A stretch of DNA of 64,000 nucleotides from positions 79,496-143,495 of the forward strand of contig DF237155.1 of the NCBI GenBank assembly GCA_000708835.1. The letters are read 5' to 3'. The notes under the pieces were generated by a model. That model searched no databases and was not told the DNA's origin. It saw nothing but the letters and a program-made list of their open reading frames with translations. The stretch's first letter is position 1; each line of letters starts with the position of its first letter. The position numbers were made by a program, and so were the translations under genes. Below are positions 47,961 to 60,400 of this stretch, one piece after another. Origin of the DNA: Klebsormidium nitens. Its lineage: Eukaryota; Streptophyta; Klebsormidiophyceae; Klebsormidiales; Klebsormidiaceae.

Positions 47961-48524
47961 CACAGAGTGTTGCGTGCGAGAGGATTTGGTAGTCTAGAAC
48001 TGGGATGTGCGATGAGAAGCAACTGAGAATGTTTTTGCGACTGCATGTACCATTGTCGCGACGTTTGACTACGCAGGGTTTCTTAGAGATTCAGCATCTA
48101 TAAAAAGCTTTAGTACTGCGCAGCGGTTGCGTGCTCTGAGCCCGCGTTTCTCGCATAGATTGAGCGTATGCGAATATTATCAAACTTGGTTGAGATCTTC
48201 CAACCGAGCCTAGCTGTCAAGCCAAACGTTCACCAGCCAAAAGAAGATGTAACCAGTAGCTCTTCGTCATCGACTTGAACCGGACTCCGTCGGACGTGGT
48301 AGATTTATATGGTCCAGCCATTATACTCTCCAGAAAAAATGCCTTGCAATAATGGAAATAGGTACCGGTAAGGGCCGTTTCATGGACATTGTGAAACGGC
48401 ACTGGACATGTATACTCGGCGCGAGTCAGACAATCTGGTGACTCATCAGATTCCTACACTGGATTCTCCTAGGGAATAGAAAGTAAGTGTCTCGGTGCTG
48501 AAACATGCCACACGTACGAGCATG

Positions 48525-48546
48525 GCCGCCCACCCGGGTGGGCGGC
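48525..48546. repeat. Perfect 22-bp palindrome
   Basis: The half-site GCCGCCCACCC is followed directly by its complement with no loop. It contains the XmaI/SmaI core CCCGGG. Confidence 0.8.
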
Positions 48547-48889
48547 AGCTCTTCGATCCGAAGAATGTGCATCATCAAGTGGCCAGTATGCCAATTATCC
48601 ACAATATTTGCATGCATGGCCGGCATGCATGTGTGCCATCTCTTGCATTTGACCGTTCAACATCCACATGCACCGGCTAATTGGGTTTGATATTGCGAGC
48701 CGCCGAGCTGCTTATAGCTGAACATGCTATTCGGATATAGTGGCGGGCCGCGCGCGGCTGTTTGGTAAGTTATATACAACGTTTGCTGGGATATCTGTGA
48801 TCAGTCCACAGGCGACTCGAGATCGAGGGTCATGCATCTGCGAATGCACATAAAATCATCTATCTTAACGGGGCAGACTGTTTTGCACG

Positions 48890-48905
48890 GCCGCCGCGCG
48901 GCGGC
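48890..48905. repeat. Perfect 16-bp GC-rich palindrome
   Basis: GCCGCCGCGCGGCGGC is its own reverse complement. It lies 344 bp from the 22-bp palindrome in the same intergenic space. Confidence 0.75.
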
Positions 48906-49222
48906 GGCGATGGCCATTGAAGTGCAGTCGAGCTAGGGCGGGAGCTGGCGGTTATACCTAAGTGCGGAGCTCTGGCTCGAAGCTCTAGTATATATGTTTA
49001 CTACAATCATATACAGGAGTTCCTTAAGAAGAGTTATGATGATGGGCATGCGCATGTGTTCATGCACATGAGTGGCGGGTCCGTCAAATATTGCCGTAAT
49101 TCTACTACCGTCGATACACGGGGCACCAGATTTGAGAAACTTTGAAAGCATCAGCAAACTTCTGGGTGTCACTCAACAACACATTGGATAGAATTGAGCG
49201 CATGTCTGCATGCTTCAGATCC

Positions 49223-51225
49223 TCACGATGATTGACGCCCGCTCTTGTCTGGACCCATTCTCTTGCGAGTCCGGTAGGTTAGAGACAACCGCCTGAAACC
49301 TATCGTCGGCCTTCCACGCTTATTTTTCGGAATCTCGTGCTGCCACCTTATCCGTGCATCATCACGCATAACTACTATACTTCTAGGTTCGAGCCAGATC
49401 TCTTCTACTCTACCCGTTCTTGGAGCCACATTATTCTTGATACTCACGGGCAAGACACCTGGTGGAAGGTCGAGCTCGTGAAAGCGCATCCAGCAAGCGC
49501 TGTTGAGCGAAATGGAGACTACAGTGTTGCTGAACTCGAACTTGTCCACATGAGCCGCAATCCCCTGCAAAGTCGACTTCGATAATCATGTTCTGACATT
49601 CAATCGGCCACTTTAAACAGGAAGGAAGATCTCTTGGACAAAAACACACAAAGTGGAATTCGGCTGTGCCCTCGAAGAGGTTGTGATACCGGTCAATCAT
49701 AGCGAATTTTCATGCTACAAGCTCTCGTCTGTTGTCACGTTGATGACCCAGGAAAGAGAGCGGGTATAATCACTGCACACCACACTCAAGATGAGATTCA
49801 CAAGCTCCGACGTACACAAGGAACGCCCCTGAATTTTTCGAACAGAACATTGATCCCAGTATTGTCCAATGGATTTTGAGCCCGCTCTTACCTGGTCTTC
49901 GAGATACTCATTAACAATAAGGACAGTAGGTGCCTCCTCCCTAGAGTATACCCCTGCTGCGACCATCCGCTCAGTCAAGAAAGCTAACTCCTCGGGAATG
50001 GGAGGGGCGGCCGTGTTCTTCTCTCCAGTCCGCTTGGAGTAGACATAGTTGTGGCCTTCGAAAGGGGGCAGACAAGGTATCAGTTGCCTGGCAACAAGAA
50101 GTTCGCACTTGCAACACAACAACCGGTTTATACAAACAAGCGGAGGAGGATCGTCGACGTTGATCTGTAAACGCTCTTTTCAAGGGGATATACAACGGTG
50201 TTGAGGACCCTTTTGAGCTGACAAAATATGCCCATCACAATAGCTTTTGAGCAACTTTCACAACTTTGGCACAAAGCCTTATTCCAAGCCATCAGTTTAA
50301 GTACTTTTGAGGTGCGCAAAGTATCTCGAAAGGACCAGAGGTTCTATATCCCAACATAGGTTTTCTACGAATTTAAGCGAGTGGAGCGGGAGCAGAACCG
50401 CTGGAGACGCACGCAACCGGGGCAGGCGGTGTCAGGGCGCTCACCAAAATGAAGCGTCCGTCTTGCAATGTCTGTCCGCCACCGAAACTTTCCAGAATCA
50501 AGCAGCCGAATGATCTGCCGTTCTTCGTCCTTAGAGACAAAATCAAGGGAGTATTCCAGCCCAGGAACGCTTGGGACGTTCTTTCTCTCTGGCCTAAACG
50601 GTCTGGGCAAGGTTGCTGATACTGGCGCACTCAGACTACTCAACAAACCTGAAGGAGATGACACGAGCGGGCTGCCACTTGTATGCGGGGCATGTGTGGC
50701 CACTGAAGAGTATCCTTGATTCTTCCTATTGTTGCTTGAGGATTCTGTTTTTGATGAGGGGGGTAGAGGGGACCCGCTCTCTACCTCCTGTCTAAAAGCA
50801 TTGAAAGCTTGCTTCTGCCATTCAGACCCTTGTGCCCTGATTGACCGCAAACTGGTCCCTTGAGTTAAGGCAAATCTAGCTGTTGCAAGTACTTGTGGCG
50901 CTGGACTGCCAATGGTTGAAACAGCGATACTGTCCGCCTCTGGCTGCTCTTTTTCTAAACAGAAACTTTTGTTGGAAGTTTCTGCTAGGTAAGGTGACAC
51001 ATTAGCGGCGTTGTGAGAGGTCGAGCTGACGTGCGGTTTTATCTCGTCACTACCGACCAACCAATCGTTGACCTGGCTCCTTACAGGCAAGAAACCAACT
51101 TGGTTGGGATCAGACTTCGCCCTGCCTTGATTCACAGCATTGCGTTTGACTCCGTAGTCAAAGAGTGTCTTTGCAGTTTTGAGCCGCTTCAGTGGTGGCT
51201 GCCCAGGATGGCCCGCAGCTTGCAT
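49223..51225 (-). CDS. AlkB-family 2-oxoglutarate/Fe(II) dioxygenase
   Basis: Three exons, 50445-51225, 49892-50055 and 49223-49564 (phases 1 and 0), give 428 residues. The first 210 residues are Ser/Pro-rich and disordered, with a KTLFDYGVKR patch near the N-terminus. The C-terminal half is the AlkB fold: VPGLEYSLDFVSKDEERQII (entry strand), TLHFGHNYVYSKR, VLIVNEYLEDQGIAAHVD with iron ligands His320 and Asp322, distal His391 in WQHEI, and RLSLTYR (407-413) with the two Arg that bind 2-oxoglutarate. The full HxD...H...RxxxxxR set is present, so an active oxidative demethylase is likely. Substrate (DNA, mRNA, tRNA) cannot be assigned. The NEYL-D-GI--HVD region resembles the ALKBH8 group, but no RRM or methyltransferase domain is attached. 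ATG at 51225 chosen; an AG lies just upstream, so a 5' untranslated exon is possible. Confidence 0.88.
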
Positions 51226-52283
51226 GACTTCACGCTTCTGCAAGCTCCTAGGTGCAGTTATGATATAAAAATCGCCACTACTGAAACATTCCACTGGAAA
51301 AACGAAGAGCTACTCGCGAGCTGTGCATCAACAACAGCGACACGCTATGCCTGCATGCAGCTGCCCCCCGATTCATACTTACAGAAAGCTGAGAAGAGGT
51401 ATTCTCAGATCTGTCGCTCCTGGATTCACGCTTGGGTGCCTGATTGGGTGACGCAAAGGTGGCACTGTTGCTAAAGCATCACCATGAAACGGGTTTGAAA
51501 ACTGATTGCCCCGCATACACCAATAAGGTTCTTCAGGGTTGAATTCCAACTCTCTTCTCAAGACACTTCTGGTCAACTTTTCGAATGAGTTTCAATCCAG
51601 CTCTGCCGCCCTAATAGATATATGCTGATCCAGCCCTGTAGGGAGGCTGCCAGTGCTGTGACTTGAGTCGGTGTAGATGTGCTGAGCTGCTCAGTGTTGC
51701 CGGCCATTGGCATGAGTGATCAAGACTTTGGCGGACGAGCATAAGGGATGGATCAGCGGACCACGTATGTGACTAACGGTGACGTGACCGCGCACAGTTG
51801 GTTCCGTTCAGCGCGCTCATCTGTCGAATCGCAAAGCCGTAAGTTGGGGGCAACCTGAATCGACGGTGCCACTTATCGACCCAACTTTAGGTCGCCGTTT
51901 GGTGACGTGCAAGCTCGTAACGGGGACGCGCCTATTGCCGTCGTATGATACTTCGAAGTACAGGAAAGAAGCCCGGCCTACGGTATCAAATTGGCACGAG
52001 TTTCCCAGAGAGGTGGAAGTCCTGCTTGCACAAGAAGGAAGAAAAGGACGCTACATATCTCTCCCCATACATTGACGTCTTTTCGAGCAAGCCCGCAGCT
52101 CTATCAAACGAACCAAGGTTATCAAGCGTAGCTCGCGTAGCCCCTTTCGCAACCTCACACCCTAATTCAGCGGAAAGAACGCATCAAAGGAGCGCGGGAG
52201 TGCGAAGTCAGCGCTAAAAGCTCATACCTCCGCTTGTCAGTATATGCTAGGGAGGCCCCCTTGGTTGAGATATCCAGTTTGTC
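51226..52283. promoter_or_regulatory. Divergent region between the AlkB and eIF2 gamma genes
   Basis: About 1.06 kb between starts on opposite strands. No motif picked out with confidence. Frames at 51866-52217 are unsupported. Confidence 0.4.
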
Positions 52284-55200
52284 ATGAGTAGAGGCAAGGG
52301 TTTGGCAGAGCAGGACCTGAAGAAGTTGAACGTCGAGAAATTGAACCCCCTGTCGCCGGAGGTGATTAGCAGGCAGGCCACTATCAATATTGGCACCATT
52401 GGCCATGTGGCTCACGGCAAATCGACAGTGGTCAAGGCAATTTCTGGTGTGCAGACTGTTCGCTTCAAGAATGAGCTTGAGAGGAACATCACAATCAAGC
52501 TGGGTTATGCCAATGCGAAGATCTACATGTGCGAGGATGACAAGTGCCCTAGGCCCATGACGTACAAGTAAGTTGCCATGACGCACCGTTCCTCTCTTCC
52601 TTTCTTCATTTGCTTGTCAGGCCCACCGATCCCTATCGCAGCTTTTCTGGGTTTGGCTTATCCCCATGATTTGAGGGGGTTGAATTGAATAGTTTTGTGA
52701 GAGTTGAACCCGCGGGGAAACTTGATTAGTTTCAAAGCAATTGACAGTCTCACAGGTTCATTGCTGGCATGTATTTACAGCTATTGGGTTTTTGCAGGGC
52801 GTATGGCAGCGGGAAGGAGGATACACCACTCTGCGATGTCCCGGGCTTTGAGGACAAGAGGATGAAGTTGCTGCGCCACGTTTCCTTTGTGGATTGCCCA
52901 GTAAGTTGCCCTCATTTGCGGAGTTCTTTGCTATTGCATTTTTACTGCATACTCACCCTTCATCAAGGCTTGACCGTTACCAGGCAGCTTCAGTCTCATA
53001 GGTGTGCCTTACAAGGTCTAGCGTGCGTTATGGCTTCTGGACCATTACCGTGGCTTTTGCATGGCAGCAATCAGGACGTCTGCCTTGTTGTCTCTGCTTG
53101 CATTGGTGGGATTCAGCAATTGTTGGGATATTTTTGGTGGCATTTCTCGCTGCATTCGCATCGGCACCAGTCATTGGCAAGATCAACTGCGGCTCATGTC
53201 ATTCATCGGCACAACCATCTTTGCTTGTTTTGCAGGGACACGACATTCTCATGGCTACGATGCTGAACGGTGCTGCCATCATGGACGGCGCCTTGCTGCT
53301 GATTGCCGGCAACGAAACGTGCCCTCAGCCCCAGACCTCAGAGCATCTGGCGGCTGTGGAGATCATGAAGCTGAAGCACATCATCATCCTGCAAAACAAG
53401 ATCGATCTAATCCAGGAGTCTGCGGCTGTGAACCAGCATGAAGCAATTGAGAAGTTTATTCAGGTCAGACAGGCATCTCATGGCATTGCAGGTTCAGGGT
53501 TGTTCGGTTTTGGGGTACATTGTACTCGAGGATCGAGAAACAGTGACTTGGATATTTTCATTGAGTATACGAATGTAGTGTTGTGTAGTTGGCAGCCGGA
53601 CGCACTGCTGATGCGGGGGTCTTTGCCGGAAAGTTTGTCAGTGTTTTGTATCCAGTCTATTGCAGCGTGGCTGTTCCATTTAGTAGGCGCTCAACCACTA
53701 CGCTTGAATTGTTGGACTAGTAGTTCTACATCTGATGGCTTCAACTCGACTTGATAAGCTCTCATGTCCAAATCCTCTTGGCAGGCACCAGAGGACGGTT
53801 CGGCCTGTTCCTTTGGTCAAAAAAACCCATAATGGCCTTTTAAACATTGGCATCAAGAGGACGCAGCACCAGAGATGGCTTGTTGCCCCAATTCGTGTCA
53901 CAGGTTCTCATGTGCTTTGCTGCCTGCTTCTCTGTCCAAAGGGAACAATCGCCGACGGTGCTCCAGTGGTGCCCATCTCGGCTCAGCTCAAGTACAACAT
54001 CGACGTGGTGTGTGAGTACATCGTGAACAAGGTCCCGGTGCCCATCCGGGATTTCACCTCCTCCCCCAACATGATCGTCATCCGCTCGTTCGATGTCAAC
54101 AAGCCCGGATCTGAGGTGGACGAGATTCAGGGAGGAGTAGCAGGAGGCAGTATTCTCCGGGTAAGCATCAATGGTCGACGTTAGCAAGTTTTTTCGCTGC
54201 TGCCAGGTCAATAAAACCCGCACTGCTTTTGAAAGCTGTCTTTCAATGTTGTCTTGCTTCTGACATCAATTGTCAGGTCGCCTTTTGCTTTTACTATGTT
54301 CCAAAAGCTGGTCGATTGCCAGCTGCCTGCAGTTCCCAATGATTAGAAAGTTATTAGCTCTAGCTGAGAAACCCATGCTGAGCAAACAGATATCCGTTGA
54401 ATGAGGGAACTGCAGGCAGCATCTATTCATCCTAGTAAAATACCAGAAAACCAGTGAGCCAGCTTGGCATTCAACAAGACGTTCACTTCAAATGCCAATG
54501 CATTCATGGCCTTCAGTGCTCCACTCCCTTCACCATCTACTGATGGCTGAACCAACTCGTTTGAAGCCTGTTCCTCGCACTGGTAGCTCTGCCGGGCTGC
54601 GGTAGGCGCGGCAATCCTGACCCATGCCGTATTTGTCGTTTTTGTGCCGATAGCTTGTCTGTTGGGCGAATGCATTGTTTGTTTCAAGATATGGAAGGTC
54701 ATCAAAGGGCGGGGTTTCCGGAAGCCAAGAATCTGCTCGCGAAGTTGTTTTGGATCGCATGGTGCTTGACATGCTGGGAACTGATCAGTCCAAAACACAG
54801 CGTTTCTAGTGACGGTTGCCCTCAGCCAATCGAGTGCCCATTTACATGATGCGTTTAAAGAGCTTGTTTCTGGTGGAATCCAGAAGCTGCAGCGTTTTTG
54901 GTCGGCTGTCGGGAGCACAAGCGTTATCTTCGCGGAACAGTAGTGTCCGCATAGTTGCCGTTACTGCGCCCATATGTTTCTTATATGGCGCAGTTGGCTC
55001 TTCATGCAGCTAAGTTCTTGTTGCAGTTGCTGGCGTGTTCCAACTCACTGTTGGCTTTGCCCAATGGTGCGGCATGTAATAATGGATGCCGCATACTTTA
55101 CACCTGCCTCGATATGTTTGTATTTGGTTTCTCTCGTTGTCTGGGAAACTGACCGCTAAGGTTAGCGAACTGCTCCTCTGTCCTTTTTGAACTTGCTTTA

Positions 55201-56512
55201 ATTCAAGCTACTGTTCAGGCTCGACCTCTGCTGTACAATCAGGGCCGCTTGTTATTTCAAGGGCTGTACCGGTCGTGACCTTGACTAACTCGGATCTGCC
55301 CCAATTGATTTGTGTCACTTGATGGCACCCACTTTGAGCGAATCAGACCCTGCGCAGAAGTCGTACTCGTTTGTTGCAAAGGTATCGGTATCACGACATG
55401 CAGAAACCCCATCTGTTCCGTTCTGTTCTTGACCCATCCGGTTTGTGTCCCTCAGGGCGTCTTGAAGGTCGGCCAGAAGATCGAGGTGCGGCCCGGCATC
55501 GTGACCAAGGACGCGGAGGGCAACCCCAAGTGCACGCCCATTTTTAGCCGCATCAAGACGCTCTTCGCGGAGCAGAACGAGCTGCAGTACGCGGTGCCTG
55601 GGGGGCTCATCGGGGTGGGCACGACGATCGACCCGACGCTGACGCGAGCGGATCGGCTGGTGGGACAAGTCCTGGGGGAGGTCGGGGAGCTGCCCGACGT
55701 GTTCACGGAGCTCGAGGTGAGTGCTCGGGGGAAAGCTCCGGGCAGAGACGCCTCGAGATGTTCTCGCTTGCCTGCTGTTAGGCTGTGCTTTATGGAGCTC
55801 AGGAGCGTTTGAGAAAAGGGCTCGGGGCAGGGATGGCTGGCGGTGGTTTCATTCGCTCGTGACGTACTTCTGTTCGGAAACGAAGAGTTGAGAGGACAGA
55901 TGATTGTCAATGGTGCTGTACCAGGACTCTGCTATTTTTGTCCATGAAACTTCGCCGTGAGGCCCGTTTCAGTTGAAGCGGCGCGGAACATGGTTGGCAG
56001 TCTTCTCAAAGTGTTGGCTTTTGTTGCGCTTAACGTCTCCTGTTACCCTTGTTCGATAAAAGATGGCAGTGACGTGGACGGAGGTTTCGTAATTTCAGAT
56101 TTTCAGTATGTGTATCTTATCACTTGTGCTTGGCAAGTCGGAGGCTCTTCGCTCATGGAAGTGGTTCGTTCGACTCTCAGCTGATCCCGCATATGGATGT
56201 TGATTATAGGTCAACTTCTTCTTGCTGAGGCGGTTACTCGGTGTGCGGACAAAGGGCAGCGAGAAGCAAGGAAAGGTGGCCAAGCTGGCCAAGGGAGAGG
56301 TTCTCATGCTTAATATCGGGTCCATGTGCACGGGGGCACGGGTGCTGGCCGTGAAGAGCGATCTAGCAAAGCTGCAGCTGACGTCACCAGTGTGCACGAG
56401 AGAAAAGGAGAAGATCGCACTTAGCCGAAGAGTAGAGAAGCATTGGCGGCTCATTGGGTGGGGTCAGATTCAAACTGGTGTGAAGCTTGATATTCCTCCG
56501 GTGTCTTTCTAA
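52284..56512 (+). CDS. EIF2S3: Translation initiation factor eIF2 gamma subunit
   Basis: GTPase subunit of eIF2, which carries initiator Met-tRNA to the 40S ribosome. Six exons, 52284-52567, 52798-52900, 53236-53463, 53942-54160, 55456-55716 and 56210-56512, all in frame, give 465 residues (usual about 470). G1 is GHVAHGKST (residues 40-48), G3 DCPGHD (127-132) and G4 NKID (183-186). The zinc-knuckle region [10 protein letters not shown] is followed by a further Cys at LCDV. Domain 2 and 3 blocks are [39 protein letters not shown] and, after the exon 4/5 junction, [16 protein letters not shown]. The C-terminus [17 protein letters not shown] is typical. The protein is highly conserved throughout with no gaps, so this is the functional gene. 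Introns 4 and 5 are longer than the rest, and intron 4 holds a small inverted repeat. Confidence 0.97.
54322..54420. repeat. Inverted repeat in eIF2 gamma intron 4
   Basis: GCTGCCTGCAGTTCCC (54322-54337) has a perfect 16-bp complement at 54405-54420, with 67 bp between. The arms and total length (99 bp) suggest a very small transposon remnant or a folded RNA. No clear target duplication was found next to it. Confidence 0.7.
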
Positions 56513-57456
56513 ACACGCAGGGATTAGTTTGTGTACAGTATAAACGCAGGTCAGAACGCAAGTATTGAGCCAGGGTGTAGTGCCTAGTTCTCTCCTCATT
56601 CTACCCTTTCTCGTGGTGATCTCAGCCAAACCCTCATCTCCTAAATAATCTGCAATGAATCGATAACTCATTTTGTTGCTTAACATGTCATCAACAGAAG
56701 ATCATGAGATTCTAAACGTCTGTTGCAATACGAATATCGGCATGGCAAAGGCAAATTGTGAACGGGATAGCAATGGCTTCGGATAGATTCCTGAAGGTGG
56801 TTTGATCGTGTCCCGCTGGTCTAAGACTCATGCAAGCTGGCCAGGTCGCGACCTAGCTCACAATTTGCCTACCTATCATGAGCTAACAACGTGCGGACAC
56901 TCAACGCACGCTCAAGGTTCTTATTGCAGGAGTGCACAATTCAGAAGTGCAAAATGTTCACCGTCTCGCGTTGCCATGATGCAGGACTCTGCACAGAACC
57001 GTAGGATCTCAGAAAGAGCTCAGGACTGCATGAAGCAGTGAAGGCTGTTGCAAACAGTGCTCACATGCATGTGACAGCTGACCCTGAAATTGATGATTGT
57101 TCCTAACCCAAACCCGAATTCGTCGAAGACAGCTCAAGCTGTCGATTCGAGTCAACTGATTCGATTATAAGTTGGCAGAACTTGGTCCCGATTCGGGTTT
57201 CCAGATGACCACAGGCCTGATCATGTGGGCCAGAGCTGCCTGCATGGCCTTCCTGGCTGCAGGCAGGGGCGCCCTCCAAACTAAATGTCTTTTGTCTAAA
57301 AGCCCCAGTGGTAGTTCTGTAGGTCCCCAAAGAGTGCAGTTGCTTATTTGCAAGGGAGCTTGACTCAAAGGAATCTAGGAGCGACCGGGTCACTCTCTTC
57401 TTTCCAGGTGCTCAGGTGTGCAGAACGATTATAAAGGGATTTTACGGGCTCCAACC
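56513..57456. other. Intergenic between eIF2 gamma and the EsV-1-7 gene
   Basis: About 0.94 kb between two plus-strand genes. It contains one 12-bp inverted repeat (GGCAAATTGTGA near 56750, complement near 56864). It should hold the promoter of the downstream gene. Confidence 0.4.
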
Positions 57457-60400
57457 ATGATGCAAGCACTGGTGGACACGCCTGGGCTGCAGGGATATGA
57501 ACAAGTTCTGGTAAGTAGTCTCAGAACAAGCCGGAACGGAGCGGCCTGATGTCTTGAATGGTTATTGAGCCTCTGATTCTGACGCCTCTTTCAATCAGTA
57601 TTCTGCGACGTTCGCTGATCTTGCACCCAAAAGGATCGACGTTCTCTGGTGCAGCCAATTGTATTGTCCAGCTTGGACAAATATTGGTACCACAATGGGT
57701 GTATTGCGCTCGAATTACATCCATTGGAATCTGTCTTTCTTACTTAACAAGCCCCCTTGGCCTTTGGATGTCAACCAGCTTTGCTCCTCCACAGGATGAA
57801 GGGGTGATCCACGAGGGGCACGATGGCACATATGTAGACTCGCAGTATGAGGAGCACACAGCCAAGAAGCGGCGGAGGCTGGCAGGGCCCCGAGTCCCAG
57901 TAAGTCTTTTGCGGCTACAATGTGTCCCTTGCCCAATTTTCCCCCACTTTGCAACATCTGGAGTTGCTTGGCAAAAGAAGTGGGGTAGGTCGGGCCAAGG
58001 TTTAGTGATGACCAGAAAGCGGAGAAGCAAGGGGAACGGCGTTGCGTGCGACAAGTGTTGGGGGGTGATACAAATAGGCCCTCAGGGGCTGGGAGGGGGG
58101 GTTATCCTCAAATAACTTCCATATGTTCTGGAAGATTGTTGAACCGCCAGCTGCCACCAGCGGTGATCGCTCGTGTAGTGATGCGAATGTTAGAATTACA
58201 CCTTGTGTGGGCCTCTCGGCAAGTCGCAATCAACGGCACAGTCCAAGACGATCCTGCCATGCTAGAATTATATGTTGAGACCGCAGCATCGCAGACATTG
58301 CATTACCACAGTTTTTTGAGTCGCGTGCGGAAGGCAAGCATAGTGTCGCGAAAATTCCTTAAGGACTCAAAAACATGCACCCAAAAAGGAGGAGACACCA
58401 GACACCACTCTAACTTGTTTGTAAGAAACATTATCAACATGGTTCGTCAGAAGAATGCACTTGCTAAGGTCCGCACCACCATTCTGCAGGGACTGGCTGA
58501 GGCCCTGATAGCCCTCCTCCCTGGTCTCGACGACAAGTCTTTTCCGGAGGACATTCAAGACCTGGGGACCCGCCTCCGAGCCGCGCTTCAGCTCTTTGAG
58601 GCCAACCCGCCCCCGCGGTTGTTGGATGGCATGGATGGCAGGAGAAAGGCTGTAAGCACCCGGCCAAAGAGGGGGCCAGTGGAGGGGCAGATCTCATACC
58701 ACAAAAAGTGCAACTGGCCGGGGGGGTGCGTGAAGAACCCGTCGTTTGGGTATCCGGGGCAGGGGCGGGAGCGGTGTAAGGAGCACAAGGAGCCAGACAT
58801 GCTCAACGTAATTGACAAGTTGTGTGGTAGGACAGCTGTACTCTTTGCTATCTCTAATCTATGTCGAGATTCTTCTCAAGATCGATATTCTGAGTCATGA
58901 AGTCGCCTTGCTTCGTCTCTGCATCTTTGAGCTTGGTATGCTGTAATCTCGGTAGCATTTGTCTCTTTGTATGTATGTGAGCAGACCTTTTTGCGAAGCT
59001 TTTAGTTGAGTTCCCCTTTGTCTGTGAGTGGCTGCGTGTTGGGTCGCGAAAGTCAGTTCCTAGTGTCTCACTTCCGTTTGGCAATCTTATGAAAAGACAT
59101 TTGCAATAATCATGATCGTGCCCAGGTCTGATTAAAAAACTTTGTCACCGTCAAACCGCTGCGCTCGTCTTTGTCCGTCGGTCATATTTACCCCGAACAA
59201 CAACTTGTCCGATGCAGAGTCCTACCAATTTGAGAGCCGAAGCGGAAACACGTTCATATGACTGGATCGAAGGGGCTCTTCACCAGACTTCGTTTCGAAT
59301 GCAGGAATTGAAGGCTGTAGAAAACGGCCGTCGCAGGGCCACCCCGGCGGCCCCGCCACTCGGTGCAAGAAGCATGCAGAGCCCGGCCAGGTCAACGTCG
59401 CCAATAGGCGGTGCATAGTAAGCTCATCTTGCGTGGCACCTTGCCTCGTCAAACTCATGTTTTCAGTTCTTCCACGTCGGTGTACCGTGAATCAGCGCGC
59501 TGAGTGACCTGTTGCACCAGACGGGCAGCAGGACTGCTGTGAGGACGTGTTTGCCCTGTGCTGACGTCAGGGCAAAGACGTTTTCCCACATTCGCTCGGA
59601 TGGTCCTTCCTTGTTTCTGGTTCGAGGCTATGTCGTCGAACTTTTGCAGTGCGTTCTGTCCTCTTCGGATGCCTGCAAGCGGTGCGACCAACGCAAAAGC
59701 AAAGCGTACTGCGGTCATTGCCTCGTGCTGAAGTTCCTTCGAGTTCTCGACTCTTCAACCAGTCTGTCAGGCTGTTGTGGTTCCAACGGTTGAACTTTTC
59801 CAAATTGAAAGAGCTTTGAAGTTTCACGAAGCTTGAAAGGATTTGCGGAGTGTTCGCCGTCCTTCCTGAGCTTCTGACCGTATTTTCGATCAACCGATCA
59901 ACAAGCCCAGTGAACAACGAGCTCTTCATTCAGATGAGAACCTAGATAAAAAGGATGACCCGATCGCACCCATACCCTCCCTACGCCAACCCGACCCGTC
60001 GGAGCACAGTGTTCTTCTTGTACACTGCGCTAATTGTTCACTGCGTCGACTGGGAGGTCTGATTGTCGTCTGGCTGCACAATTATCACGGTTCTGAACTA
60101 CTCGACGTCAAAATTGGATCTTGCCGTCAGACCGGGCTACCACTTCCATTTGAGCGAATCTCGAGGAACCACCCTATGTTCCAACCCTATGTAAGCAGGT
60201 ATACCTCTTTCTGATAGACAACCAGAAGGATCATAACACCTGCAGTAAAAATCCTTGTTCTATCACTTCCCCTGTCCAATGTTTCCCATCTCGCCTCTCT
60301 TGTCCAGGTCGACGGCTGCCTCCAGTTGCCCGCCTTCGGCATCCCCGGAGCCAATCTCGCGATCCGGTGTGGCGAGCACGCAGAGCCCGGAATGGAACTG

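Larger units (their letters stand above)
47961..49222. other. Intergenic between convergent BASS and AlkB genes
   Basis: About 1.26 kb with no supported gene. It holds two perfect long palindromes, at 48525-48546 and 48890-48905, annotated separately. Both neighbouring genes end here, so only 3' untranslated sequence and terminators are expected. Confidence 0.4.

Noticed and set aside
53002-53754. 250-codon frame around eIF2 gamma exon 3
   Set aside because: Only 53236-53463 encodes eIF2 gamma sequence; the flanks are introns with GT-AG borders.
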